This document shows positions 28,324 to 38,062 of a DNA stretch of 64,000 nt, piece by piece. Under the pieces are notes generated by a model. That model saw only the letters and a list, made by a program, of their open reading frames with translations. It ran no database searches and was not told where the DNA came from. Location: positions 62,001 to 126,000 of the forward strand of contig NZ_CANNDQ010000008.1 in the NCBI RefSeq assembly GCF_947503375.1, in the 5' to 3' direction. This DNA is from an uncultured Psychroserpens sp. Its GTDB lineage: Bacteria; Bacteroidota; Bacteroidia; Flavobacteriales; Flavobacteriaceae. Position numbers and translations under genes: made by a program. The first letter of the stretch is position 1; every line of letters begins with the position of its first letter.

Positions 28324-28457
28324 AAAAAATCTTTAGTAGAGATTTTATAAATTCCTCAGCGTGAGGATGTGTTACCAAGAAGTTTGGTTTTTAAGTATGT
28401 CGATTCGCTTCTTATGTAACACTATAGCACATAATCGAATACTTATTACAAGAAAGA
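28324..28457 (+). promoter_or_regulatory. Structured 5' leader of the DEAD-box helicase mRNA
   Basis: Three successive hairpins are visible: AAAATCT/AGATTTT at 28,326-28,332 and 28,340-28,346; CCTCA/TGAGG at 28,354-28,358 and 28,362-28,366; and a longer one with GTGTTAC/GTAACAC plus AAGAAG/CTTCTT spanning 28,369-28,422. A leader like this ahead of an RNA helicase gene suggests autoregulation or a cold-responsive switch; that is inference. Confidence 0.5.
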
Positions 28458-30317
28458 ATGAGCACATTCAAAGAACTCGGTCTTAATGAAGACCTATTGC
28501 ATGCTATTAACGATCTAGGATTTGAAACACCTAGTGATGTTCAAGCAAAAGCCATCCCACTTTTATTAGAAAAAGAATCAGATCTTGTAGCCTTAGCGCA
28601 AACAGGTACTGGTAAAACAGCTGCTTTTGGTTTTCCAATGCTACAGAAAATAAATGTAGATAGCAGAACCACTCAAGGTCTTATACTCTCACCTACGCGT
28701 GAACTATGCTTACAAATTACCAATGAGCTTAAGCTTTATGGAAAATATTATAAAGGTCTCAATGTTACAGCCATTTATGGAGGTGCAAGCATTACCGACC
28801 AAGCACGACAAGTAAAGCGTGGCGCACAAATTATTGTTGCCACTCCTGGTCGTATGAAAGACATGATCAGTAGAAATATGGTTGATATTTCTAAAATTGA
28901 ATATTCCGTTTTAGATGAAGCCGACGAAATGCTGAATATGGGATTTTATGAAGATATTACTGAAATCTTATCGCATACGCCTAATGATAAGAATACATGG
29001 CTATTTTCAGCAACAATGCCAAAAGAAGTTGCAAGAATTGCAAGAGATTTCATGCACGATCCAATAGAGATCACTGTAGGTAATAAAAATGAAAGCACCA
29101 ATCAAGTATCTCATGAGTATTATTTAGTGAATGCTCGCGATCGCTATCAAGCTCTAAAACGCTTAGCTGATGCAAATCCAGATATCTTTTCTGTAATCTT
29201 TTGTCGTACCAAACGTGATACACAAAAAGTAGCTGAAAACTTAATAGAAGATGGTTACAGCGCTGGTGCGTTACATGGCGATTTAAGTCAGAATCAACGA
29301 GACTTGGTAATGAAATCGTTTAGAAACAAACAGATACAAATGCTTGTAGCTACAGATGTGGCTGCTCGTGGTATTGATGTCGACGATATTACACACGTGA
29401 TTAATTATCAATTACCAGACGAGATAGAAACCTATACACATCGTTCTGGACGAACAGGTAGAGCTGGTAAAACTGGTGTTTCAATGGTTATTGTTTCTAA
29501 AAGTGAAGTTCGAAAGATTAAAAGCATTGAACGCATTATAAAGAAACAGTTTGAGAAAAAGGAAATTCCTAGTGGAATAGAAATTTGTGAAGTGCAACTG
29601 ATGTCGCTTGCCAATAAGATCCACAATACAGAAATCAATCACGAAATTGACAAATATCTAGATAGCATCAATGCGCTTTTTGCAGATGCTGACAAAGATG
29701 AATTGATTAAAAAGTTCTTTTCTGTAGAATTCACACGATTCTTTAATTACTATCAAAAGACTAAAGATCTTAATGTAAGTGATTCTTCTCGCGGAAGTGA
29801 ACGCGAAAGTAGTAGCGGAAATGAAACACGTTATTTCATTAATGTAGGTCGCAAAGACGGTTATGACTGGATGAAGCTTAAAGATTTCTTGAAAGAAGTA
29901 TTAGAGTTAGGGCGTGATGATGTCTTTAAAGTGGATGTAAAGGATAGTTTTTCATTCTTTAATACTGAGAAAGAGAATCAAGAAAAGGTATTAGCCTTTT
30001 TTACAGATTTTAAATATAACGGAAGGTTTGTCAACGTAGAAGTGAGTGAAGACAGAGGAAGAAGTCGTGGCGGACGTTCAGGTGGTAAACGCCATGATGG
30101 TGGAAATCGCAGACGAAATGATGATAGACCAAGAAGCGAAAGACGTTCTTCAGGAAGACGAAGTGATTCTGGGAGCAGAAATGACAGAAGAAATTCAAGT
30201 TACTCTGAAAGTTCAGGCAATAGAAAGGACAGACGTAGTTCTAGCGAATCTAGACCAAGACGATCTGATGGTAAACCACTATCAGACAGACCAAGACGTT
30301 CTAGACGTCGTGATTAA
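28458..30317 (+). CDS. deaD: DEAD-box ATP-dependent RNA helicase (DeaD/CsdA type)
   Basis: RNA-unwinding enzyme of 619 aa. Helicase motifs in order: AQTGTGKT (I), PTRELCLQI (Ia), DEADEMLNMGF (II), SATMP (III), then ARGIDVDD and HRSGRTGRAG (V-VI). A DbpA-type RNA-binding domain follows (RYFINVGRKDGYDWMKLKDFL, residues about 455-530). The C-terminal 80 residues are an Arg/Ser/Gly-rich disordered tail. This layout is that of cold-shock and ribosome-assembly helicases. A perfect terminator hairpin follows. Confidence 0.95.
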   Translation: MSTFKELGLNEDLLHAINDLGFETPSDVQAKAIPLLLEKESDLVALAQTGTGKTAAFGFPMLQKINVDSRTTQGLILSPTRELCLQITNELKLYGKYYKGLNVTAIYGGASITDQARQVKRGAQIIVATPGRMKDMISRNMVDISKIEYSVLDEADEMLNMGFYEDITEILSHTPNDKNTWLFSATMPKEVARIARDFMHDPIEITVGNKNESTNQVSHEYYLVNARDRYQALKRLADANPDIFSVIFCRTKRDTQKVAENLIEDGYSAGALHGDLSQNQRDLVMKSFRNKQIQMLVATDVAARGIDVDDITHVINYQLPDEIETYTHRSGRTGRAGKTGVSMVIVSKSEVRKIKSIERIIKKQFEKKEIPSGIEICEVQLMSLANKIHNTEINHEIDKYLDSINALFADADKDELIKKFFSVEFTRFFNYYQKTKDLNVSDSSRGSERESSSGNETRYFINVGRKDGYDWMKLKDFLKEVLELGRDDVFKVDVKDSFSFFNTEKENQEKVLAFFTDFKYNGRFVNVEVSEDRGRSRGGRSGGKRHDGGNRRRNDDRPRSERRSSGRRSDSGSRNDRRNSSYSESSGNRKDRRSSSESRPRRSDGKPLSDRPRRSRRRD

Positions 30318-30318
30318 T

Positions 30319-30352
30319 AAAAAAGCCTCAAAACTAAATTTGAGGCTTTTTT
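30319..30352. terminator. Bidirectional terminator between deaD and the T9SS protein gene
   Basis: Perfect 14-bp stem AAAAAAGCCTCAAA with its complement and a 6-nt loop, A-rich on the left and T-rich on the right. It lies between convergent genes and can end transcription from both sides. Confidence 0.9.
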
Positions 30353-30368
30353 ATTAACTATTTATTTT

Positions 30369-33308
30369 CTATCGCTTAAGTGCAAAATGGCCTTTGTAAG
30401 TTCTACCATTACTTGGCCGTTTTACAACAAACCAATAATCTGAAGCTGGCATATTTTGCCCACTGTAAGTACCATCCCAACCTATAGACGAACCACTAAA
30501 CTCAGCAATTAACTTTCCGTAACGATCAAACACCAAGACCTCGAGATCACGTTCAGATGATGCATTTATAATTTGCCATGTTGGGTTATATGTGTCTCCA
30601 TTTGGTGTAAAGAATTTTGGATAATAAAGCAAAAACACTTCTTCTGTAACCACACCACAATCGTTCTTGTCTCTTACGTAAACGGTATACGTATCAGGTG
30701 ACAATCCTAAAAACACATTGCTATCTTGATAAATTACACCATCTAAAGAGTATTCATAATCACCTAAGCCTTCAACAAAAACTGTAATCGTATTATCATT
30801 TTGAGACCAATCATCAATTTCAATATTTGTAATTACTGCAACACCTGATTCTATAATAGTATATGTTTTTAGTCTAGAACAACTAATTGCAGGATCGGTT
30901 TGATAATCGTCTATAATTTCAACAGTATAGGTACCAGCTTGATTTATATCTATTGCTCTTGTTGTTTGACCCGTAGACCAATTGTAATAATCAAACCCTT
31001 CTTCTGCTTCCAGTTCCATAGTATCGCCAGTACATAAATAATAGGTTTCTTGGGTTACAATATCTGGCAATGATAATACGTTGAGCTCAAATGAGGTAAT
31101 ATCATAGCAAAAGGCATTGTCTTCATTTTCAATTCGTGCATAAACAGTTTGAGGGTTGCTTGCATTTTGATAACTATTTGGCAATGGATTTGTATCTCCA
31201 ATAGCATCCTCTTCAGATACGTGATAGGTAATTTCAAAAGGAACAGCTTGCCCATTAACAATTTGGGCATTTTGATCTGTAAGTAAAAATGTTTCTATGC
31301 CATCTTCACTTACATCATCACATACATTCATGTTATCTGGTCTGAAGGCTATCAATTGTCCATCAACAATAATATTTATCGGTGTTGTATCAAAACAATC
31401 TGTATTGATACTATTCTCAATACGAACATAAATGGTTTGAGGGTTAGATATAGTTTGATACGGTATATCTAATGGCGCTTCATCATCATTTGCATCATCT
31501 TGATTGAGATGATAAGTTATGGTAAATTCAGATTCAGGCTGATTAGCAAGAACTGTTGCATTTAGTAATGTCAAATCTACTAGCTCCAGACCATCATTAA
31601 CCTCATCATCACATAAAATCAAATCAGGAACTGGATTTGCTACAGCTTGTTTGCTAACAATTAATTCAAAACTAGTAATAGCTGAACAAGCATTGTTTTG
31701 CGCATTAAACACTTTTACAAATACTTCTTCCGGATTAGTTACATTGTTATAGTCTATTGGCAACGCATCCATATTAGCCTCAGCGTCCTCCATACTTGAA
31801 TAAAATGCAATATCAAACGTTGTATCAGATTGACCATTCAGGACCTCACTTATTTTAGTACTTAAATCAAAACTTTCGGTTTCGTCATTTGATGCATCAT
31901 CACAAAGTGTAAAATTTGCAACTGAGTTTGCTATTGGAACTTCGTAAACTTCTATTGTTTTTGATAATGTTCTTGTTTCTATTGCTGTGACCACTTCAAC
32001 ATTTACATCGTAAGTTCCAGTAGATGCATAAATATGAGTTGGGTTTTCTTCAGTAGAAGATGTCCCATCTCCAAAATCCCATGTAATGGATAAAATTTCC
32101 TCGTTAGAATTGACCAAGAATTGGGTTTCATCTCCAAAACAAGTATCTGCTATTTGAATACCTACATTAAAAAATGATTGAATAAATGGTGGTAACCCAA
32201 AATTACATGATCTGCCACCTAAATCAACTCCAGCTTCCACGTAATTGGCACCAGTACCTAAAACGTTTGGATCCTCAATAACATCTAAAAACGTATTGCC
32301 TAAATTTGACAAATAAATCTTTTCATCTATTGCTAATTGCATAGCACCTATAACATTAGGACCATCATATAAAATTGTGTCTGAGTTTATAATTGTAGTT
32401 TGATCATTAGAGGTTAAGTCGAATTGATGAACTCTACTTCTAAGTGCTGATGAGAATACCACATCAGAAACATAGAGAATACTACTATCGGGCGAAAACT
32501 CTATACCATAGGTTCCATCTAAACCATTAGGACCAAAAAATACACCATCAATAGTGATAGTATTTGAAACTATACCTGTACTCGTATCAAAATCGAAAAC
32601 TTCAGCTATACTATCTCCAGAGTATTTAGCTAAGGCAATCTTAGTTCCATCTGGTGATATTTTCATATAACCTATAGACGTCGTTGCATCACCACTATGA
32701 TCACTTCCTACAGAAGATATTACAGGAGTTGTATTTATTCCAGCATCAGTCACTTCGAATGCTACAAAATTGTTTGAGCCCCATTCATGAGCGACAACCC
32801 AATAGTCTAGACCATTGCTATGTTCAATAGCAGAAATCTTTTCAGAAGCCAATGGGATAAGCTGAACATTTTTAACTGAATTTACAGCACCATTTCCTCC
32901 ATTCAATGTCATATCTACCTCAGAGTATGTCAATCCATCAGATCCTGCTTCTCTATCTACTGCAAATACATAATAAATATTAGTATCTGAAGGCTTTGGT
33001 ACAATAATACCAGATTGAGTACTTGAAGGATCACCAGCAAGACCAGTACCATTTGGCATTACATCATGATTTCTATCCCAAACTGTAATTCCATCGGTGT
33101 AAAACAAAAGTTGCCCATTACTATCAGCAATAGATGCGCAACCTTCACTAGTATTTAATTCACCATCAAATAAAGCAACTGGAACTCCAGAATTGAAATC
33201 CAATCCTGCATTAGATCCAAAATACCATATGGCAGCTTCATTTTGTGCTGATAATAAACACGTTGATACTAGAAAAAAAACAAAAACAGTAAGCTTATGT
33301 ATAGACAT
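30369..33308 (-). CDS. Large secreted T9SS type B sorting-domain protein with PKD domain
   Basis: A 979-aa exported protein with an N-terminal signal peptide (LTVFVFFLVSTCLLSAQ). The first ~380 residues look beta-propeller-like. A PKD domain is visible around 405-440 (WDFGDGTSSTEENPTHIY). Three tandem ~95-residue repeats follow, each opening with a CDD motif (LCDDASNDE, LCDDEVNDG, VCDDVSEDG). The end is a gliding-motility-type C-terminal domain (FFTPNGDTYNPTWQI ... YKGHFALKR), the type B signal for the type IX secretion system. Probably surface-exposed, perhaps adhesive; ligand unknown. Confidence 0.9.
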   Translation of the reverse strand: MSIHKLTVFVFFLVSTCLLSAQNEAAIWYFGSNAGLDFNSGVPVALFDGELNTSEGCASIADSNGQLLFYTDGITVWDRNHDVMPNGTGLAGDPSSTQSGIIVPKPSDTNIYYVFAVDREAGSDGLTYSEVDMTLNGGNGAVNSVKNVQLIPLASEKISAIEHSNGLDYWVVAHEWGSNNFVAFEVTDAGINTTPVISSVGSDHSGDATTSIGYMKISPDGTKIALAKYSGDSIAEVFDFDTSTGIVSNTITIDGVFFGPNGLDGTYGIEFSPDSSILYVSDVVFSSALRSRVHQFDLTSNDQTTIINSDTILYDGPNVIGAMQLAIDEKIYLSNLGNTFLDVIEDPNVLGTGANYVEAGVDLGGRSCNFGLPPFIQSFFNVGIQIADTCFGDETQFLVNSNEEILSITWDFGDGTSSTEENPTHIYASTGTYDVNVEVVTAIETRTLSKTIEVYEVPIANSVANFTLCDDASNDETESFDLSTKISEVLNGQSDTTFDIAFYSSMEDAEANMDALPIDYNNVTNPEEVFVKVFNAQNNACSAITSFELIVSKQAVANPVPDLILCDDEVNDGLELVDLTLLNATVLANQPESEFTITYHLNQDDANDDEAPLDIPYQTISNPQTIYVRIENSINTDCFDTTPINIIVDGQLIAFRPDNMNVCDDVSEDGIETFLLTDQNAQIVNGQAVPFEITYHVSEEDAIGDTNPLPNSYQNASNPQTVYARIENEDNAFCYDITSFELNVLSLPDIVTQETYYLCTGDTMELEAEEGFDYYNWSTGQTTRAIDINQAGTYTVEIIDDYQTDPAISCSRLKTYTIIESGVAVITNIEIDDWSQNDNTITVFVEGLGDYEYSLDGVIYQDSNVFLGLSPDTYTVYVRDKNDCGVVTEEVFLLYYPKFFTPNGDTYNPTWQIINASSERDLEVLVFDRYGKLIAEFSGSSIGWDGTYSGQNMPASDYWFVVKRPSNGRTYKGHFALKR

Positions 33309-33524
33309 AAGTGTAGAAAATTAAGTTTAGGTTAACTAAAATAAGAAATTTACTACCCATTTCGTTATTACTATCCATTAAGCAAACTAAAATTAGTCAA
33401 ATGGCAAGATTTTCCGACAAATACCGTTTTATTTGAGTAAAGGCTTGTTAATTTTTAGTCAAAATTTTAGTATTAAACCTCAAATTTAGTTTTGTTTAGT
33501 ACTTTTATGTCGTAATTTTAATAC

Positions 33525-34304
33525 ATGAAGCATCTTCAACTTATCGTCTTATTGCTTTTTATTTCGTTATCAAGCTATGCTCAAGAACCTACTACTGTTT
33601 TAGGTACTGTAATCGATGTTTCTACGGATTTGCCTATTGATCGCGTGAACATTGTTAATCTGAACCAAGTTATTGGAACCTCAACAGATGATGAAGGTAA
33701 GTTTGAAATAAGAGCCAATGTTAACGATACACTACATTTTTCGTACTTGGGATATAAATCTATAAAAGTTAGGGTCACCAATGATTGGCTTAAGTTTGGT
33801 AGTACCAAAATAGGAATGACAGAGCTAGCATTAGCCTTAGAAGAAGTGGTCGTTAATCAATTAAAGCTTACGGGTTATTTAGCTGTAGATATCAAACAAG
33901 TCCCTATTAAATCAAATTACAGGTATAGTATTTCTGGGCTTTCAAATAAAGGCTATGAGGCTGGAGATCGAAGACCAAATGCTGTAAGCAAAGTTTTAGG
34001 TGCTATATTTAATCCTGCAGATTTTTTACATAATATGTTTGGGAAAAAGCCAAATGAATTACGTAAACTTAAAAAAATGAAACAAGATGATGAGATCAGA
34101 AATCAATTAGCATCACGTTTTGACAGAGAAATGCTTATGGTTTTACTTCAGGTTGACAAATATGATCTTGATGAAATCATCAATCAATGTAACTATTCTA
34201 AAGACTTTATACAAACAGCTAATGATCTTCAGATTTTAGATGCCATAAGTGAGTGTTATGAAGAATATAAAGTATTAAGTCGAAACTCATCACAACGCTT
34301 CTAA
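33525..34304 (+). CDS. Carboxypeptidase-regulatory-like domain protein, exported
   Basis: A 259-aa protein with a signal peptide (LQLIVLLLFISLSSYAQ) followed by a CarboxypepD_reg-like beta-sandwich (VLGTVIDVSTDLPIDRVNIVN ... GKFEIRANVNDTLHFSYLGYK), as seen at the N-termini of TonB-dependent receptors, but without a barrel. The C-terminal half is polar and helical. Envelope-located; function unknown. It ends overlapping the stop of the next gene on the other strand. Confidence 0.8.
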   Translation: MKHLQLIVLLLFISLSSYAQEPTTVLGTVIDVSTDLPIDRVNIVNLNQVIGTSTDDEGKFEIRANVNDTLHFSYLGYKSIKVRVTNDWLKFGSTKIGMTELALALEEVVVNQLKLTGYLAVDIKQVPIKSNYRYSISGLSNKGYEAGDRRPNAVSKVLGAIFNPADFLHNMFGKKPNELRKLKKMKQDDEIRNQLASRFDREMLMVLLQVDKYDLDEIINQCNYSKDFIQTANDLQILDAISECYEEYKVLSRNSSQRF

Positions 34305-34939
34305 TTTAATTCGTTAGGCTTTTTTTGCAATATAAACTGTTGGCTTATTCTAATGTAATAAACCAACCAAGCTATAATACCAATAAACTTGGCACCATCT
34401 TCTAATAACTTCGAAATGTAAGGTGAGGCATTATACATAAAATTATCTACAAATAACGATAAGGCAAAACATGAAAGCGCAAAGGCTAGCATCACAAAAT
34501 CTGTTTTTAAAATTAATCTTAAAAACCTAATAAGATACCACAACATGAGCAATCCATAACTTAAGAACACTATTTTTTGATGTATTCCCAAAGCTGGGAA
34601 AACCAACTCATGAAACATAAAAACGTCATCTAAACCTAGTAATAGAGTAATGAGCGCAGAAGTAACTAAAAATGTTTTTGGTAGCTTCTCTTTTACAAAT
34701 TGTGAGCTAAATAAACAAATTGTAGCAGCAGCAGACCATATAAAAATACCTGTTTGAGACAAAATTCCAGTATATACGGGAAGTTCAGCAATAGCAGCTA
34801 AGTCATTAGTTAGTGCTTCAAGAGGTACATTATTATATAAATGAAGACCAAAAATAAACCCGATCACAACTAAGCTTACAAGTAAAATTAACAAAAAAGA
34901 AGGGAGTAAAGATTTAAATTGATTGATTAAAACATTCAC
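34301..34939 (-). CDS. Hypothetical multi-pass inner-membrane protein
   Basis: A 212-aa protein with about six hydrophobic helices (for example FLLILLVSLVVIGFIFGLHL and ILSQTGIFIWSAAATICLF). No family is recognised with confidence. It converges with the 33,525 gene with a 4-bp overlap at the stops. Confidence 0.6.
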   Translation of the reverse strand: MNVLINQFKSLLPSFLLILLVSLVVIGFIFGLHLYNNVPLEALTNDLAAIAELPVYTGILSQTGIFIWSAAATICLFSSQFVKEKLPKTFLVTSALITLLLGLDDVFMFHELVFPALGIHQKIVFLSYGLLMLWYLIRFLRLILKTDFVMLAFALSCFALSLFVDNFMYNASPYISKLLEDGAKFIGIIAWLVYYIRISQQFILQKKPNELN

Positions 34940-35043
34940 TTGATTTAATTTAATAGCTAATTGCCACTAAGCTAATATTAGAGTATTTAAGTACAAATTA
35001 TTTCTTTTTAACTACGCAAATATCGGTTTAGCAGCAGATAATC

Positions 35044-35406
35044 TTACGCATTAGAATGCAATGCTACTCTATTTCCTTCAGTATCTATAAAAACTGCCAT
35101 AAATCCGTGTTCAGGAGATATCTGCGTTTTATGCTGATAAATTTTTCCTCCAGCAACTACCACTCTATCTAATTCATTCTTAACGTCCTTAGAATTAAAA
35201 TAGATTAAAGTGCCTTCTTGGCTAGGAATGTAAGATTCTTGTTTAATGAGTGTTCCTGTAGCTCCCGAACTTCCATCGTGATAAGGAAACCAACCCATAA
35301 GTAATCCTCCTAAATCATGAATAGATATCTCAATTTCAAATACCGTTTCATAAAACAATTTCGCTCGATCCATATCGTGCACTGGGATTTCAAACCAACT
35401 TACCAT
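35044..35406 (-). CDS. VOC-family protein
   Basis: A 120-aa glyoxalase-fold protein (FEIPVHDMDRAKLFYETVFEIEI at the start, GFMAVFIDTEGNRVALH at the end) similar to bacterial proteins annotated as glyoxalase/bleomycin resistance. It starts 8 bp downstream of the stop of the SRPBCC gene; the two are commonly linked, suggesting an operon. Confidence 0.8.
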   Translation of the reverse strand: MVSWFEIPVHDMDRAKLFYETVFEIEISIHDLGGLLMGWFPYHDGSSGATGTLIKQESYIPSQEGTLIYFNSKDVKNELDRVVVAGGKIYQHKTQISPEHGFMAVFIDTEGNRVALHSNA

Positions 35407-35414
35407 TTCTCTAC

Positions 35415-35942
35415 TTATTTTGATTCTAAAATTTCTTTTAGGCTTGTTAACCCTTCTTCAAAGTCTTTGCCTACATGCTTATCAACATTATACATCATCA
35501 TGAAAATATTTGCTGGAACTTTATTTGTTCCCGAAAAACCCCAAGTAACCTTAGTCTTTCCATCTCCTAAATCTTTTACTCTAGTGACTGCATCAGACTC
35601 AGATTTCCATGGTTTAAAAAAGCGAAGTCGTGCTTCTACTCTATCATTTTCAACAATATTTATGATTTCTTGTTCACCAGTACCAACCGCTTTATTACCA
35701 TCCCATTTTGCAATAAAACCAACTGTTCCGTCAGTACCAACAAATTCTTGTTTCATTTGTGGATCTTTCTTCTTCCAAGGTGACCAATGCTCTTGATTTT
35801 TAATATGTTTTAAGTAATTGAAAACTTCAACTAGAGGTCTATCTATAGTAATACTTCGGTTAACTTCATACTCCTTTGGAGCAATAAGCGCAAGCATTAT
35901 AAAGAGAAGCAATATTGCGCCTAATATATATAACACTATCAT
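35415..35942 (-). CDS. SRPBCC (START-like) family protein
   Basis: A 175-aa protein with an N-terminal membrane anchor (VLYILGAILLLFIMLALIAP) and a START/Bet v 1-type ligand-binding fold beginning EYEVNRSITIDRPLVEVFNYL, with the WSPWKKKDP turn. Such polyketide-cyclase-like proteins bind small hydrophobic ligands; the ligand here is unknown. First gene of a pair with the VOC protein. Confidence 0.82.
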   Translation of the reverse strand: MIVLYILGAILLLFIMLALIAPKEYEVNRSITIDRPLVEVFNYLKHIKNQEHWSPWKKKDPQMKQEFVGTDGTVGFIAKWDGNKAVGTGEQEIINIVENDRVEARLRFFKPWKSESDAVTRVKDLGDGKTKVTWGFSGTNKVPANIFMMMYNVDKHVGKDFEEGLTSLKEILESK

Positions 35943-35983
35943 TGATTAAAGGTTTTGGTTGCTGTATTAAAAGTACAAAATTA

Positions 35984-36637
35984 TTAGGTTTGATAAAAAC
36001 GCTCAACGATCTCATCATAGCTTTTAATTGTTTTTTTACACCAATCTAATCGTTTTTCTAATTTTTCCATTCTAGTTAATTGCCAATTTACCTTAGACTG
36101 CCTAAGTTTTGTGGTCACATGCTGAAGTATAATAGCTGCAGATACTGAAATATTTAAACTCTCTGTGAATCCTACCATAGGTATTTTTAGAAATTCATCG
36201 GCATTGTCAATTACCTCCTGTGATAAGCCTTCGGTTTCTCTTCCAAAGAAAAAACAGGATTTTTTCATTACATCGAAATGTTGAAGTTCAGCATCGTCAC
36301 GATGAGGTGTAGTTGCCACAATTTGATAGCCGTTTTGCTTTAGATCTGAAATAGCATCTTTTATTGAATGGTATCTATTAAGGTCTACCCATTTCTGGGC
36401 TCCCATAGCTATTTCTCGATCTATCCGTTTGCTATTTCGCTCTTCAATTATATTAACTTCCTGTATACCAAATACATCACAACTACGTATCACAGCACTC
36501 GTATTATGCAATTGATAAACATCTTCTGTTGCTACAGTAAAATGCTTTGTGCGTTGAGATAAGACTTCAGTAAATCGTTCTAGTCTGTGATTGGTTAAGT
36601 ACGATTCCAAATGCTCAAGAAGTTTTAGGTCTATCAT
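35984..36637 (-). CDS. trmH: TrmH-family RNA 2'-O-methyltransferase (tRNA Gm18-like)
   Basis: SPOUT methyltransferase of 217 aa. It has HNTSAVIRSCDVFGIQEVNIIE, the N-A-A-R-like motif region, FFGRETEGLSQEVIDNAD and a trefoil-knot end MVGFTESLNISVSAAIIL. The short TrmH type that methylates G18 of tRNA best fits the size and C-terminal basic extension (RMEKLEKRLDWCKKTI). Confidence 0.88.
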   Translation of the reverse strand: MIDLKLLEHLESYLTNHRLERFTEVLSQRTKHFTVATEDVYQLHNTSAVIRSCDVFGIQEVNIIEERNSKRIDREIAMGAQKWVDLNRYHSIKDAISDLKQNGYQIVATTPHRDDAELQHFDVMKKSCFFFGRETEGLSQEVIDNADEFLKIPMVGFTESLNISVSAAIILQHVTTKLRQSKVNWQLTRMEKLEKRLDWCKKTIKSYDEIVERFYQT

Positions 36638-36671
36638 GATATAAAAATAAGGAATTTACTATTTTTATTCT

Positions 36672-37349
36672 ATGGAAAAACACATCGTTGTATTAACTGG
36701 TGCAGGAATGAGTGCTGAAAGCGGATTAAAAACTTTTAGAGATGCTAATGGGCTTTGGGAAGGTCATGATGTCATGGAGGTTGCCACTCCAGAAGGCTTT
36801 AGCAAAAACCCAGAATTGGTGTTAGAATTTTACAATCAAAGACGTAGGCAATTGCTAGAGGTAAAACCCAATTCTGCACACCACAGGTTGGCCGAATTAG
36901 AAGAGAATTATAAGGTTAGTATCATAACACAAAATGTTGACGACCTTCATGAGCGTGCTGGAAGCAGCCATGTGATTCATTTACATGGTGAGCTTTTAAA
37001 AGTAAGGAGTACTGGTAATTTGCTTAATGTGAAATCATGGACTAAAGACTTAATTCTAGGAGATCTTTGCGAAGAAGGACACCAGCTTAGGCCACACATT
37101 GTATGGTTTGGAGAAGCTGTACCTATGATAGATAAAGCTATTGACATCTGCACCAAAGCAGATATATTGGTTATTATTGGTACTTCAATGCAAGTGTATC
37201 CTGCAGCGAGTTTGATGCACTATGTCTCAGCAGGCACACCAATCTATTTCATAGATCCAAAACCAGCTGTAGAAAGCAAAACTAATTTAACCGTTATTGC
37301 AGATACTGCAACAAATGGCGTTGAAGTCTTGAAAGAATTGTTGCAATAA
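36672..37349 (+). CDS. cobB: NAD-dependent protein deacylase, sirtuin (class III-like)
   Basis: A 225-aa sirtuin. The NAD-binding motifs VLTGAGMSAESGL and TFRDANGLW, the catalytic TQNVDDLHERAG and HLHGE, and the FYNQRRR segment are seen. The Tyr and Arg in FYNQRRR are those used by SIRT5/CobB-type enzymes for acidic acyl groups. The usual four zinc-binding cysteines between HLHGE and LRPHIVWFGE are missing; only one Cys (GDLCEEG) is there. It is divergent from trmH. Confidence 0.92.
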   Translation: MEKHIVVLTGAGMSAESGLKTFRDANGLWEGHDVMEVATPEGFSKNPELVLEFYNQRRRQLLEVKPNSAHHRLAELEENYKVSIITQNVDDLHERAGSSHVIHLHGELLKVRSTGNLLNVKSWTKDLILGDLCEEGHQLRPHIVWFGEAVPMIDKAIDICTKADILVIIGTSMQVYPAASLMHYVSAGTPIYFIDPKPAVESKTNLTVIADTATNGVEVLKELLQ

Positions 37350-37409
37350 TATATTTCTTCCGAGACTTATAAAAACTAACATTAATATTAATTGATCTTA
37401 AAAGTTAGA

Positions 37410-37943
37410 TCAATTACTTTTCTGCCCAACAAATTGTTGCGTCTTCAATTTGAATAACACATTAAAAGTCGTTAAACTGCCATAGCTTCTAGTAATGTAT
37501 TGCTGTAAATCAATTTTTTCTTGCTCATCCAGATTTTTGCTAGAATTAATTTTTTGTTCCATAACACGCAAACGATCTCTAACCATAGTGATTTTGTGAA
37601 AAAAGCTATCAATTGGCAACTCTTTTCCTTGTAAGTTGGTATCTCTAGGTTCCATAATTAGCTTGCCGCCTTTCCATTTTTCAGCTATAGGTACGATCTC
37701 TGTAATATCACTCCAGCGCTTTAAAATATGCACAAGGCTACTTTCCACTTCAGAAAAACTTATAGTATCTACATCATCTTCACAAACTTCTATAACATCA
37801 AAATCACTATCTATATCTATGGTTTCTAAACCAGTTTCAATAAAAGTGACCCAATAATGCTTAGAAGTAACATTAGTTACAACACCTTTCCCAAATTCAT
37901 TATGATTAATTCTTGATCCAATTCCTAGTAATTGCATTGCCAT
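37410..37943 (-). CDS. Conserved hypothetical protein with a Tudor/SH3-like N-terminus
   Basis: A 177-aa cytosolic protein. Its N-terminal segment GIGSRINHNEFGKGVVTNV resembles the GxxVxHxxFGxGxV pattern found in the C-terminal Tudor-like domain of PcrA/UvrD helicases, here as part of a small protein. The rest is acidic, then helical. Function unknown. It is divergent from uvrA, which makes a DNA-repair link conceivable but unproven. Confidence 0.6.
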   Translation of the reverse strand: MAMQLLGIGSRINHNEFGKGVVTNVTSKHYWVTFIETGLETIDIDSDFDVIEVCEDDVDTISFSEVESSLVHILKRWSDITEIVPIAEKWKGGKLIMEPRDTNLQGKELPIDSFFHKITMVRDRLRVMEQKINSSKNLDEQEKIDLQQYITRSYGSLTTFNVLFKLKTQQFVGQKSN

Positions 37944-38017
37944 ATATATTTATAATTTCTATTACAAGTATAACAAATCCACAATTAAAGTTCACAAGAA
38001 TTTAACAACTAAAATTG

Positions 38018-38025
38018 TACCTTTG
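38018..38025 (+). promoter_or_regulatory. Putative -7 promoter box for uvrA
   Basis: TACCTTTG fits TAnnTTTG and sits 37 bp before the ATG at 38,063. This makes an upstream TTG start at 38,015 unlikely. Confidence 0.5.
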
Positions 38026-38062
38026 CAACTTTGCTGACCAGACAAGCAATTTCTTTATATTT

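Noticed and set aside
38015..38062. Longer uvrA start
   Set aside because: It overlaps the -7 promoter box; the ATG at 38,063 gives the usual N-terminus.
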